Part shown: one piece after another, positions 1 through 9,740 of the stretch | Numbering within the stretch: the stretch's first letter is position 1 | Layout: every line of letters begins with the position of its first letter | DNA from: Hypsibius dujardini | Taxonomy: Eukaryota; Tardigrada; Eutardigrada; Parachela; Hypsibiidae | Direction of reading: 5' to 3' | DNA length: 22,878 nucleotides | NCBI GenBank assembly: GCA_001579985.1 | Contig: LRSR01008169.1 | Location: 1 to 22,878 of the forward strand | The notes under the pieces: generated by a model | What the model saw: only the letters and a program-made list of their open reading frames with translations | Told to the model about the DNA's origin: nothing | Databases searched by the model: none | Translations under genes and position numbers: made by a program

Positions 1-3000
1 GGAGGAGGAGGAGGAGCTCTTTTTCGAGGCATGACGACGGCGACCTCCATTGCTGGTGACCATTGGAGCAATTGGGACGGAAGGTGAGTTATCAACGGCG
101 TCCTGATCTTGCTCCGCCCCGATGTAAGCAGCAGCGACGGGCTTCACTTGTGGCAACACACGAATTGTGTCGCTGGATGCTTGCGCACTCGCCAATTCCA
201 CTCCCTGCGCTGACGTTCGGGTTCGTCTAACACACAAATCAAATCATGTGCGATAAAGAATAATTTTAACTCGATCTAATTATAAGAAATACGCTAAAGT
301 GAAAAGGCGATTTTTTATTAAAACGATCGTAAAGTAAAAAATATGTTTTTTTTATCCCGCTTCGATTTTCATTTTCTTGAAGACAGATGCAAAAACTTGA
401 TCAATGTGAATTTTCGCAAAAACCTGGTGCTCATCGTGAAAAGAAAACAAACAACAAGCATTCTAGCACTTGAATTTTCAAAAACGCTAAAAAGTTCATC
501 GATTCCGCGCGAAAAAATTATGAGTGAAAAAAATTTATATCAGAACTTGTCATTAACCTGTAAAATTTATAATACTGTAGAGTCTCGGTAATTTGGTGCT
601 GCTACGTCGTACACCATTGAACATGCACCGTTTTGATTGACTGCGAGCCACAAAACGGAATCGAAACTGTGAGAAAGGTTTAAGCGGAATTCTAACGCTT
701 GATTGCTCTGTTTTGCTCTTAGCAAAATAAGCTGCGGGATTAAGCAAGGATTTGGTGTTTGATTGATGGTTCTGCTGCTGTCAATCAGACAGTTGATCAG
801 AAATCTAAATTTAATTGCTGATAAATTCGGCATTTTAAATGCAGACTGCTTTGAAGCTTCAAAAATTGAAACTTTTAATTATTTCAATTCAATTCGCGAT
901 TTCAAATTGAAATCGCGATATCCGATCTCATTTTCCAGTCGTGTTTTAATTTCGTATGAAATTTTTTGTCACTGTAAAAATCATTAACGTAGTTCTTAGT
1001 GACAAGCTTATTGGACTGTAAAATGGCTCTTTTAATGTGAATTAGTACTTTGATTGGGCTGCTGGTTGTCTTGGTGCTTTATTTCCGCGACGTCCGCCCG
1101 ATCCATTTCGGCGTTTTCCGGAACTCTGTCCAACACCTCCGGGGCTTCTTTTCGCGTTGGCCGCTTGTACAGTCGCCAATTGACTCGCGTCCACCGCACT
1201 CACATCCACCTCCGGGGGCGTGTCCAGGAACAGCCAATCCGAATGGTACAACCGAGAATTCGAGTAGTCCTGGAACTGCGCGGATCTGCAAATATTCGTT
1301 AATATCTGCGAATTTATTCTGATTTTGCTGTGCAAAGTTAAGCAAAGAAAAGACACCCTGATTTATTGATTGATTATTCCGTTCTGCAAAATTAAAGAAA
1401 GATCTTATTCAGGTTTGATGTTTTTTAGTTTCAATTTTTTTAAGAGTTTCTATGGTTTTGCTTTCTTTATTTTTCGACTCAATAGATACATCCGCGGTCA
1501 TTTTGAAACTGCCACAGTCATCTGATCGGTGACTCACTTGGAACAGTCGACGTTGTACCAGTAGTCACAGGTGAGGAGGATTTGATTGAACAGCTGCGAA
1601 AACGGGGGCGGTTAATAGAGGGAAACAAAACGTGGTAAACAAAAACAGGTTGCTTCTCACCGTCTGTTGAGGGCAAATATAACTGGTTTCGACGCCGTTG
1701 ATGTCACATCGTCTGTAGAATTTGCACCTGCATACGCCAAAAATGCTAATTAATTATAATAGTAGTCATAGTCGGTTATGGAAATCTAATCGACTTGTGA
1801 ATAATTTCCTGAAGACTGACGTATCACCAAGAACACTAATAATGTAATGATGTTCCTATTAATTTTAAGATAACGCCATCTCAAACTTATTGCACCAGCA
1901 TAAAAATATTAATAATTGCAATTGTAATGTAAGCGACATAGTAGCAACAGTAACAGTTATGTCGTAGTAATATAATAGGAATGTAGTGTATTAGTAATAG
2001 TAACGTAATAGTAATGTAGTGTAATAGTAATAGTGATAGTAATGTGAAAGTAATGTAGTGTAATAGTACTTTTAACGTATTAGTAATAATAACGTAATAG
2101 TTATGTATTGTAATAGTAATAGTAATAGTAATAGTAATAGTAATAGTAACGTAATAGTAATGTAGTGTAAGAGTAATAATGATAGTAATGTGATAGTAAT
2201 GTAATGTAATAGTATTAGTGATATTAATGTGAAAGTAATGTAGTGTAATAGTAATTGTAACGTATTAGTAATAATAACGTAATAGTAATGTATTGTAATA
2301 GTAATAGTAATAGTAATAGTAATGTGATAGCAATGTAGTATAATAATAATGATAACATAATAGTAATGTGGCGTATTAGTATTAGTAATGTAATAGTAAT
2401 GTGGTGTAATATTAGTATTAATATGGACTACCACTATTGTCCCACTCTTGTCCCACCCTTTTCGTTTTTTAGTTTGAGTCAAGTTGAATAATGGAACGGG
2501 TGGCTGTTTTTGATTTATTACAGATAAAATTGAACACCACGGGACTAATTAAGGATTATTCTAGCGGTTACAAGATATTTCTAATTATGGCGGCTTCATT
2601 AGCATCGATCAGGATATCCGCCTTGATGATGGTCCACTCGTCTCGTACTACAGTCAGAGTACTAATAAACTACTGGAAATTACTTGGCTCTTGGATTTCA
2701 ATCATTCCATCAATCAGTAATATATCTTATGAATAACTGAGTATCCTGGTGACGTCTTGAAAGTAATTTTTTATAGTTACTATAGAAAAATATAGACATA
2801 AACGTGTCAAGAGTAATACTACGTGAAAAACTGTAATTGAAACTAAATTTAGGCAAGATGTAACTTATTTTTTAATATATCTATGAACATTTTTTGTCGC
2901 ACAAATTACATGTAATATTTTAGTGATATGATAAAATTCACTTACTTGAAATCAGTGTCTGCGTAGTATCCAGGCTGCTTCACATTGGCGCAGTTGAAGC

Positions 3001-4325
3001 TGACCTGGTCCGGGATGCAACCCATATCGGGATAGTCCACGCCGGGTTTTGCTGCCGCCACCAACGCGGACAGTTCCTCATCGGGAATGCGAGTTCGACC
3101 GCGTAACACGTCCAGAGCGTCCCAAACACCGGGGACTTGCGGTGGAGGCGTGCCGCCTTCGACGATCGGAGGGAAGATCACTCCAGTCTCCACTGGACCT
3201 CCACCGACTGAATCGTCACCTACGGAGAAAATTGCTGATTTAAATTTCCTCAAATTAAATCGAAAAGCGGTTTCTTTCTTTTTGTGTATTTTTTAAAGAC
3301 GCCTGAAAAGGATCTCTTCTATTCAGTTCACTGCATCGAGCTTAAACCGAAATTAGCAACTTCTGGTTCGGTTTAAGTTCCAAATTCTAATTCGGTGTTT
3401 GATGTCGTAAAATTGACTTGACCTTTTTAAAGCCGTGATCACAAAAATGGTTTTCCTCGATTTGTAGCTTACGTTTTGCACCACGTGGCCTTTAATTTTG
3501 GTTTCAAAATTAGTCTGTTGAAGCTGAAATTGAAGCGCGCTAATGGTTTAATCTTTAGTGTAGTAGATGCCGTTTCTCTTTTATTTTAGGTTTATCATCA
3601 ATTTTTAGCTTCGTTTAATTTCCACTAACGTTTCTTTTGGATTAATATTTAATTAATCTAGGTTTATTGTGAAATTAATTTTCAATTCATTCAATTATTC
3701 GCACCTCCACATCCGCCGGCGCTGTTTGCCTGAGCTCGCTGCTCCGACGACTCAGCCGATAACTGCTGCGCGTATTGCGGTTGACTCTGTATCCCGGACG
3801 ACTTTTTCGATGCGGAGGAAACACGTTTCGAGCTTCCATAAGCGCTCACCGCAGGAACCCTCGCTTCAGCCGGAGAACCGTCTGACCCGGCGTCTTGATC
3901 CTGACTGCCACTGTTGTCAGCGGCGACCTGCTGGACAGGCCTGCTAATGGACCCCTTGATGGGAGGAAGGATCCGAATTATACGTTTCGGTACCTTGAAA
4001 TGTTAAAAAATGAATTGGGTTTTTAATCAGCTAAAATTTAAATTTTAAAAAAAATTTTAAAAAATTAAAAAAATTAAAAAAAATTAAATTTTAAAAATTT
4101 TAAGCTTGAGTGTTTTTTGCCTATTACTTGGACAGGGAAGGGAGGACTGTCGTCCAGTGCGTCCGGGTCGTCATCCTGATCGGATTCGGACGCGGAGGAA
4201 GAGGAGGAAGAGGAGGAAGCGTTGTCCATGACTGAGACTCCTTGGCCGGAGCGTTGTTTGCTGGAAGAAGCAGCAAAAGAAACCGCAACGACCGCCGCCA
4301 ACAAAGAAATAATAATGAATCTCAT
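1..4325 (-). CDS. Secreted chitin-binding type-2 domain protein, 7 exons, 3' end beyond window
   Basis: Exons on the minus strand: 4325-4128, 3993-3705, 3219-2946, 1727-1661, 1593-1538, 1285-1049 and 226 to beyond position 1. All junctions are GT-AG and phases match throughout, giving about 449 visible residues. Residues 1 to about 19 (MRFIIISLLAAVVAVSFA) form a signal peptide, so the product is probably secreted, for example to cuticle, gut lining or egg envelope. A Ser/Asp-rich stretch and a Ser/Gln-rich linker follow. The ChtBD2 domain spans about residues 230-300 with Cys at 239, 255, 261, 272, 285 and 293, and includes the family-typical CDYWYNVDC. This fold binds chitin. The C-terminal part is low-complexity and ends at the edge in a Ser run. 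The least certain junction is exon 6 to exon 7: the donor reads gtacta, and reading through it meets TAA within two codons. I know no specific gene name. The domain call is firm; the physiological role is inferred. Confidence 0.85.
894..918. repeat. Perfect 12-bp-arm palindrome in intron 6 of the chitin-binding gene
   Basis: TCGCGATTTCAA is followed by one A and then its exact reverse complement. It lies inside the 822-bp intron between exons 6 and 7 of the minus-strand gene. No neighbouring gene signal explains it. The rest of this intron (227-1048) shows nothing else I can name. Confidence 0.6.
1955..2430. repeat. GTAATA-type low-complexity satellite in intron 3
   Basis: Degenerate reiteration of TAGTAA/GTAATA, broken by variants such as GTAATGTAGT, for nearly 500 bases. 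It fills much of the 1218-bp intron (1728-2945) of the chitin-binding gene. The apparent minus-strand reading frame of Ile/Thr/Leu/His across it is an artefact of the repeat. Confidence 0.85.
4020..4105. repeat. A/T-only low-complexity tract in intron 1
   Basis: Runs of A interrupted by TTTT and TT occupy most of the 134-bp first intron (3994-4127) of the chitin-binding gene. On the minus strand this becomes a long T-rich tract, which would serve as polypyrimidine ahead of the acceptor at 3994-3995. Confidence 0.7.
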
Positions 4326-4392
4326 TTTTCAGGCGAGGCAAAAAGAAAAAAAACGATGCGCGGATGAGTCGAACCACACATCGTCTACTTTG

Positions 4393-4399
4393 TTTTATA
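4393..4399 (-). promoter_or_regulatory. TATA box of the chitin-binding gene
   Basis: The minus strand reads TATAAAA here, 68-74 bases upstream of the predicted ATG at 4325. That leaves room for a start site about 30 bp downstream and a short 5' leader. It is a perfect match to the TATA consensus in the expected place; the start site itself is not visible. Confidence 0.55.
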
Positions 4400-4996
4400 A
4401 GTTAACGAAGTGTCTCTTCAGCCTGGCACTTTTTGGGTGTGCAGTCATCCGTGAAGTAAATAGGCTTTTGTTCTCTGGCGACATCCGGTCCGCCTGCGGC
4501 TGGAAAACTAATTACACACACAAGACACTTCCACTTTTTTTATTCTCGGACACGCATCTCTCCTGATGAGACACGTTTGCTGCTCATGTCAGATGGCCTA
4601 TTAGGGGATTTCGGATGTGTTGTCCGGAAACAACTCACCCTTCTGCGGAACGTGAGGAATAATGAGAGACGCATAAATAAGCAATAATAATTGTCAGGCG
4701 ACGAAAACTCGCACAAACGATGCGTATGACTCACAGAACGATCGGTCGCTCCTGTGTCGTAGCCACAAACACATGTTGGCTTTACTCACCCGGAACCGGC
4801 CAGAATGTGGATGTTCCTTCTGTTCACGTTCACGTGTTCCGGATGGCTTTTTCCGGAAAATTGATGCCTTGTAAGTTATGTCTGATGGCACCTTAGCAGA
4901 CTTCACTTGATATGTGCAGGTCGTTATATGCAAACTTGGGAGTACCTCTGGACAGGCAGGGCGGACAGGCAGGCAGACCGAACGACAGACAAATAA

Positions 4997-5029
<33 letters not shown>

Positions 5030-5585
5030 TAGACAGATTCATATCCGGCAGACAAAATCATAAAGCTGAACAAATTTGGAGGGAAAAGCGCTTTGAAAAT
5101 GTAGAATATCCATCATTTTTAATTTTAATACGCCGACAAAATAAATTTTCGAATTCTTCAGAAATTTATTTTGGGATGATAATCCTTTTTTATGTTGTTT
5201 TTCATCCTCAAAATCATTATGGGTTATAAGTTTATTAATATTTAAAAAATATTTAAACCGTAAAACATTTGTTCGCTTTGGATAATAAGAAAAATGTTAC
5301 AATTCCTATTTTCTTTTAAATCATAAATAATAATCATGATAATCATAATAAGTCTGCATAAAATTCATTTTAAATCGTTTTAAAGAACTTTCGATTACGA
5401 GAATAATTGAAATCATATTTATTCCCATTTTGTTTTGAAATTAAAATAAAGCAAATTATGCTTAATTATATAAAGTAATGTTTTAATTTATAGCCCAAAA
5501 TTGCGTTAAAATATTCTAATATTTTATGTGAATTACAATTTTATTTGTCCTCAGGTCCTGCGAATAATTTGTTCGGAAAATAAAG
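4400..5585. other. Intergenic region without recognisable gene
   Basis: Apart from the microsatellite and the promoter-proximal region of the minus-strand gene, I see only short overlapping open frames on both strands and increasingly AT-rich DNA from about 5100 to 5560. A possible splice acceptor (cctcag) lies at 5549-5554, just before the small ORF at 5586. No RNA gene is recognisable. Confidence 0.5.
4951..5037. repeat. ACAG tetranucleotide microsatellite
   Basis: A nearly perfect (ACAG)n run at 4996-5037, preceded by an imperfect stretch built from GGACAGGCAG-like units from 4951. It sits in intergenic DNA between the divergent chitin-binding gene and the foldback element. Translation through it gives a meaningless Asp/Arg/Gln/Thr repeat. 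Confidence 0.9.
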
Positions 5586-5759
5586 ATGCGCGCAGAAACA
5601 GATAAATATTGTAGAATCAGGGAGATATTTAAGTCGATAAATCTTTGCGGTGAGTTGAAATCGTTTCAAACTGTTTGTGAACTGGTCATTTTTTTAAAGG
5701 AAGAAGGGAAAATTAGATTGGATCGCAAGTCTGTAACGAAAATCATAACCTCGCAGCGG
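5586..5759 (+). CDS. Unrecognised short ORF interrupted by the foldback element
   Basis: An ATG at 5586 follows a good acceptor-like sequence (tgtcctcag) and opens a frame rich in Lys, Glu and Arg with a helical look (VIFLKEEGKIRLDRKSV). It runs for 58 codons before reaching the TTAA that bounds the foldback element. Past that point the frame is element sequence, so its nominal stop at 5879 is not meaningful. Skipping the element, the frame is open for about 44 further codons, to TAA near 6527. I recognise no family. It may be an old exon split by the insertion, or chance. Confidence 0.25.
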
Positions 5760-5763
5760 TTAA

Positions 5764-6405
5764 AGGATCGAAAAAGCCAAATTTTCACCGGTACCCAGCC
5801 AAATGGGGTGGTCAGAGTTCGAGCCAGTTTTGGTCAGTGCGTGCAGCTGTTTCTCGCATCGCTCGATTCATTGATTTAACACTCGCTTTACGGGAATCAT
5901 AATTTGACCGACTTTTGGCTGTCCATCTCGGTTGTGCTTTCTCGCGACTCTCCCCCCCCCCAGTCAACACCCTAACCGAAAATCCTTTTTTTTAATATTT
6001 CTTCGTCGTGCAATTTAAAAAGTACGCGGACTTTCGTGGGCGTCAAAGGTCGACTCATCATACCTTCTCCGTAGAAAATCAATGAATCAATCGAGAAAAC
6101 TGTCAAAATAATTTGAAAGCAATCAATCAATCGACTGAGTAGAGACTGCGTGGTCAGCTGTGATAAAAAACAGCTGCACGCATTGGCTAAAATGGCTCAA
6201 ACTCCGACCACCCCATGACCAAAATGGCTCAAACTCCGACCACCCCATGACCAAAATGGCTCAAACTCCGACCACCCCATGACCGTAATGGCTCAAACTC
6301 CGACCACCCCCATGGTCCAAATCGCTCAAACTCCGACCACCCCATGACCAAAATGGCTCAAACTCCGACCACCTCATTTTTCTGGGCGCCGGTAAAAAGT
6401 TGTCT
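5764..6405. mobile_element. Foldback/MITE-like element flanked by TTAA
   Basis: The left arm (about 5764-5885) is the reverse complement of the right arm (about 6075-6405) with scattered mismatches. Matching blocks include the terminal ACCGG.GCCCAG motif, a GGGGTGGTC.GAGTT.GAGCCA block, GTGCGTGCAGCTGTTT and TGATTCATTGATT. A TTAA stands immediately outside each end (5760-5763 and 6406-6409), as in piggyBac-type target duplications. No transposase is encoded, so it would be non-autonomous. The outermost 20 bp match poorly, so the exact ends are inferred. A run of C at 5951-5961 lies in the spacer. Confidence 0.65.
6189..6376. repeat. 32-bp tandem repeat, six copies, in the right arm of the foldback
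   Basis: Units start at 6189, 6221, 6253, 6285, 6319 and 6350, the last partial. The first three are identical; the fourth is 34 bp with an extra C and altered flanks; the fifth carries ATCG for ATGG. Each contains GGCTCAAACTCCGACCACC. The left arm (about 5800-5832) has only one copy in reverse orientation, so the expansion is one-sided. Confidence 0.95.
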
Positions 6406-6573
6406 TTAATTCGGTCGATCTGGGATTTTTGTCACGTGTGCAGCTGTTTTCGCTCCCAATTTCCGGGTGCAATTATGGATTCAGTTTGGTATATGGACAA
6501 AAAGGTAGAACGCCAAATTGTAACGTAACGTGGTACCGTTTCTTCAACTTTTGTACCTCAATCTCGGGGCATT

Positions 6574-6960
6574 TTAATAACGACTAATGAACCCAATGAC
6601 AAATCCACAACACCAGACATTGTTTCTTAACCAATCGCAGAACTTCTCCGAGTGAAAATGTACGCGCCGTGCCGTTTTTCCCGGACACTTTATTGACCTC
6701 CATTTTATGATCGCGACCGCGCGGTTTACTTCCTCAGCCTTCATACCCACACACAGGTTCCTCGTTCGCACAGCTCGAAACAGCAGTAGAGTGCATATTT
6801 TGAACAGCTCCATAAAACACATGTTCATCGACGATGCAAACAAGTCGTAAATTTTATCGCTCTCCACATACACTGATACTCTTGGTACCATGAGGGCCAT
6901 CAAAAACGAGAGAGAAGAAGTCACACAGTAGGCGCTCTTGTGGTCACAGCGCGCCGTCAT
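6574..6960 (-). CDS. Unrecognised hydrophobic ORF, 128 aa
   Basis: The ATG at 6960 lies about 50 bases downstream of a TATAAGG-like sequence on the minus strand. The product has hydrophobic stretches near residues 11-30 (YCVTSSLSFLMALM), 46-65 (NMCFMELFKICTLLLFRAV) and at the C-terminus (WCCGFVIGFI), with basic segments between, suggesting a membrane-protein piece. The arrangement loosely recalls the C-terminal half of invertebrate chemoreceptors, but the hallmark terminal motif is absent and I do not claim that family. No polyadenylation signal is obvious downstream. It could be a complete small gene, one exon, or a remnant. Confidence 0.3.
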   Translation of the reverse strand: MTARCDHKSAYCVTSSLSFLMALMVPRVSVYVESDKIYDLFASSMNMCFMELFKICTLLLFRAVRTRNLCVGMKAEEVNRAVAIIKWRSIKCPGKTARRVHFHSEKFCDWLRNNVWCCGFVIGFISRY

Positions 6961-7081
6961 AACCCTCTCGCATTTTCAAACTGGAATCAGCACGTGAATA
7001 AAACCTTATAGCCAGTTTAACCGGCAACTTTACTTTAGGCGTTGTTGTGTCAACTTTTACTCTTCCCTTCTGGGTCTGCAG

Positions 7082-7203
7082 ACGTCCCCGCGCTATCACA
7101 CTCCGAAACTGTGCAGACATGTGTTTTCCACGGTGTCAGCAGCGGCGCGAGGACCCCGGCGTACCATCTGTTTCTGGATCAGCAGGATCTCCCACTTTAC
7201 GAA
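7082..7203 (+). other. Candidate exon resembling part of the LRR gene's exon 1
   Basis: A pyrimidine-rich tract and ctgcag precede it, and gtgaga follows. The 122-bp, GC-rich block is open in the frame that starts with two bases and ends in phase 0 (VPALSHSETVQTCVFHGV...PLYE). Its C-x-F-x(4)-S-x(5)-A-Y-H spacing is identical to that in exon 1 of the gene at 7397, and its phase-0 end would join the exon starting at 7928. It could be an alternative first-region exon, a duplicated dead exon or an exon of another gene; no upstream partner was found. A minus-strand reading is also partly open. Confidence 0.35.
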
Positions 7204-7396
7204 GTGAGAACAACATGAGAATTTTTCTCAAAATTTACCTGACCAATTTTGCCTCAAATCGATCCGTCAACCAACGTTGTGGCCTTTTTTCAACGTTTTC
7301 TTCCTCAATTTTACCCGAAAGAACGCGGTCTCGGTAGTTTGTAACGAATTTCTGCGCACAGTTTCCGAGAAAAATTATTTTTCAACATTTTATCCC

Positions 7397-9740
7397 ATGA
7401 TGGAATTAGTCTTTTTTTCTAGACTTATTCTCGTTGTATTTGGCGCTGCAGCTGCAGCCGAAACAGCGTCCCAGCAACCGCAACAAGCGGAATCTCTGTG
7501 CGCTCCCGCGGATTCTTACGCCACGCTGGAGGCGGGAATGGCGGACAAACAAGAGAGTCCTTGTTTCTTTTTGGTCGCCGAGTCCAACATTGGCGGTGAA
7601 GCTTACCACACGATCTACTGCAACGGCGCGACACTTGCCGGGCTTCACACGTCCCTGACGGATTACCGGCAACGCAACTGTACAGAAGTAAGCGGGGTAA
7701 AACTAAAATCACATAGAAAAAAATAAACAAAAAACCGTTTTTTAAGCAAATTTAAGGTTTTCTTTGTTTAATTTTTTGGGGAAAAATAAAGTGAAGTCAG
7801 ACTTACCAGTACTACATAAGTAGGTCGTACATTACATACAATAGAAGTAATTAATAAATTTATTTTTAATTTGCCAGAAAGATTAATTAGTCGAATAGTT
7901 TTAAATTTATGAAGTTCATTTTTACAGGAAATTTTTCTGCAAATTGCGAAATTCGACCATCCCTTGGACGTGACTGTCTTCCGCGGCCTTGAAACACGCC
8001 TTCGCGTGTTAATTATTATGGAATGGGATCCACTTCTGCCGGGTTTCGACGACAGTCCAATTGTCGAACGCGAAGCCGCTGCGAAATTCTACGGCAGTCC
8101 TTTCAAGGAACTCACCGAGTTGTTGGTTTTGGACGTGCGATTGAATCATCTCGATGATTCGCTCTTCCTGACCGAGGCTTTCTTTGAGGGTCTACGGGGT
8201 CTGCGCATTCTGCAGACCGAGAATTTGGCGGCAAAATCGTTGATTTCGCTGGACGCGTCGCGCATGTTTCCGGAATTAAGGTGCGTCGGAGTTCACGAAA
8301 CGGAAAACCGAAACTGTTCGTGTGCAGACGCGGAGGAGATTGCGGAGTTGACAACCTGGAGAATGGGAGCAACGACGCCAGGTAGAGTCTCTAACTTAAG
8401 AGCAACCCGGCGCTTTGAAATCACCCAAAAATCTCGCCAGCTGCGGTGACCATGGTAACTCCTTGAGTTGACAAACTTTCATCTTTTTCAGTTTTCAAAC
8501 AAAAAATGTCTTTGACGTCATCGGACGTAGTCGTCCTTCTCGGACACTCTTTTGATAAGTTTGAATGGCGCATATCTTCTGATTAACTTCGTTTTGCACT
8601 TTTCTGATTTAAAAGTATTTAAAATTGCAACCTTCAGAATTCAAAGTTTTCAGCTGACTGTTTTAGTTACAGAGAAAAGTTTGAGAAGCTCAGCGACCCA
8701 AGTTCATTCCATCCCAAAATAAGTGTTTTTACGGTTCTTCCTCTTTTCCTCTGTAATGCATATTGTTAACTCAAAACGCTGAATTTTGAAGGTTGCAATT
8801 TTAAATGCCTATCGGAAAAGTGCAAAACGAGGTTAATCAAAAGATATTCGCCATTCAAAGTTATCAAAAGAGTGCCCGAGAGAGACGGCTATGTCCGATG
8901 ACGTTATAGGATTTTTTTTGAGAAACTGAAAAGGGCAAACAGTTTGCCAACTTAACAAGGAGTCATAAAAAATAGATTGGAACACGAAAACAAAAATCTT
9001 TGTCAAATTATTCAAGGAAGAAAATTTGCATGCACCACTAGACAATCTTCCATAGCCACAACTTTGCGCCGATAAACAATATGTTTATTATGAAGACGAT
9101 AAGCTCTTGCAAGGAACGATTTCTGTTTGAAAAGTAAAAGCTACGCGACCCCAAAATGTTTTCGTTTATTAGTGACGAATGAATATTTTCTAATACCGTA
9201 AATGTTTATTTCGATATTACTGCATCAATTAGGTGCAGTCATATCAGAATATTGTATTAATATTAAATGCAAAAAATATAAGTGCTAGAGTTTTCGCCAT
9301 ATTCTTACCACATTTTCGGTGTAAGGAAAATGTGTAGCAAATAAAAAGTTTTCATAAAAATTGCTGCGCGTTTCTTAATTCTAATTGCTATTGCAGGTGA
9401 TCGGGCGCCAACAACAGTTGCGGATCCTCTCAAAAAAGACCTCTATCATGCCTGCAAAGTTGGAATAAACTGTTACCTCAAGGATCCCACGAGCGATACT
9501 CATACTGCAGTGTCCTTCACCGAGGACGTGCGAAAGAAGGCATGCCCTGACTATGGCAAAAGAACTGCGGAAAACCTATTAGCGACAACTACCTCGAACT
9601 GGTTGGCAAATACCACTTTGCCGTTTGGAATTTCAATAACGAACGACAGCAAACAATTGCACATCTCGTCAGCAAGTGCTTCAGGGACTTATTCCAGGGT
9701 GACATTGGGGTGTTACCTTATTCTGTCCCGGTACTTATGA
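7397..9740 (+). CDS. Secreted leucine-rich-repeat-like protein, 3 exons, 362 aa
   Basis: Exons 7397-7687, 7928-8381 and 9397-9740; donors gtaagc and gtagag, acceptors acag and tgcag, phases 0 and 1, all consistent. The ATG at 7397 (or 7400) starts a signal peptide (MELVFFSRLILVVFGAAAAA), so the protein should be extracellular or enter the secretory pathway. A Cys-containing N-terminal segment is followed in exon 2 by divergent leucine-rich repeats (LLVLDVRLNHL, LRGLRILQTENL). Then comes a CSC...W segment like an LRR C-terminal cap, with further Cys in exon 3. The end is the TGA at 9738-9740; no membrane anchor is evident. LRR ectodomains usually mediate protein binding; no partner can be inferred. 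The repeats are few and irregular, so the family call is moderate and the gene model better supported. Confidence 0.7.
8452..8966. mobile_element. Foldback element in intron 2 of the LRR-like gene
   Basis: The left arm (8452-8681) and right arm (about 8743-8966) are reverse complements at about 80% by eye. Shared blocks include ACGTCATCGGAC, CACTCTTTTGATAA, TTTGAATGGCG.ATATCTT and CGTTTTGCACTTTTC. The terminal blocks also pair (ACTCCTTG near 8458, CAAGGAGT near 8956). The spacer is only about 60 bp, so the transcript could form a very long hairpin. There is no coding capacity and no clear target duplication. It is unrelated in sequence to the TTAA-flanked foldback. Confidence 0.75.

Noticed and set aside
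1050-1345. Plus-strand and second minus-strand frames over exon 6 of the chitin-binding gene
   Set aside because: Shadows of the phase-matched minus-strand exon.
2072-2482. Minus-strand 136-aa Ile/Thr/Leu/His frame
   Set aside because: Translation of the GTAATA-type satellite in intron 3; composition is purely that of the repeat.
4912-5229. Plus-strand frame through the ACAG microsatellite
   Set aside because: Repeat-derived Asp/Arg/Gln/Thr run with no gene context.
6189-6376. Repeated mini-frame of eight codons (MAQTPTTP then stop) in each 32-bp unit
   Set aside because: An arithmetic consequence of the repeat; no sign that it is translated.
6189-6376. CRISPR-like array
   Set aside because: Units are contiguous with no unique spacers, in a eukaryotic foldback element.
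7277-7396. In-frame extension of the LRR gene's exon 1
   Set aside because: Opens with TTG, not ATG, and precedes a clean signal peptide starting at 7397.
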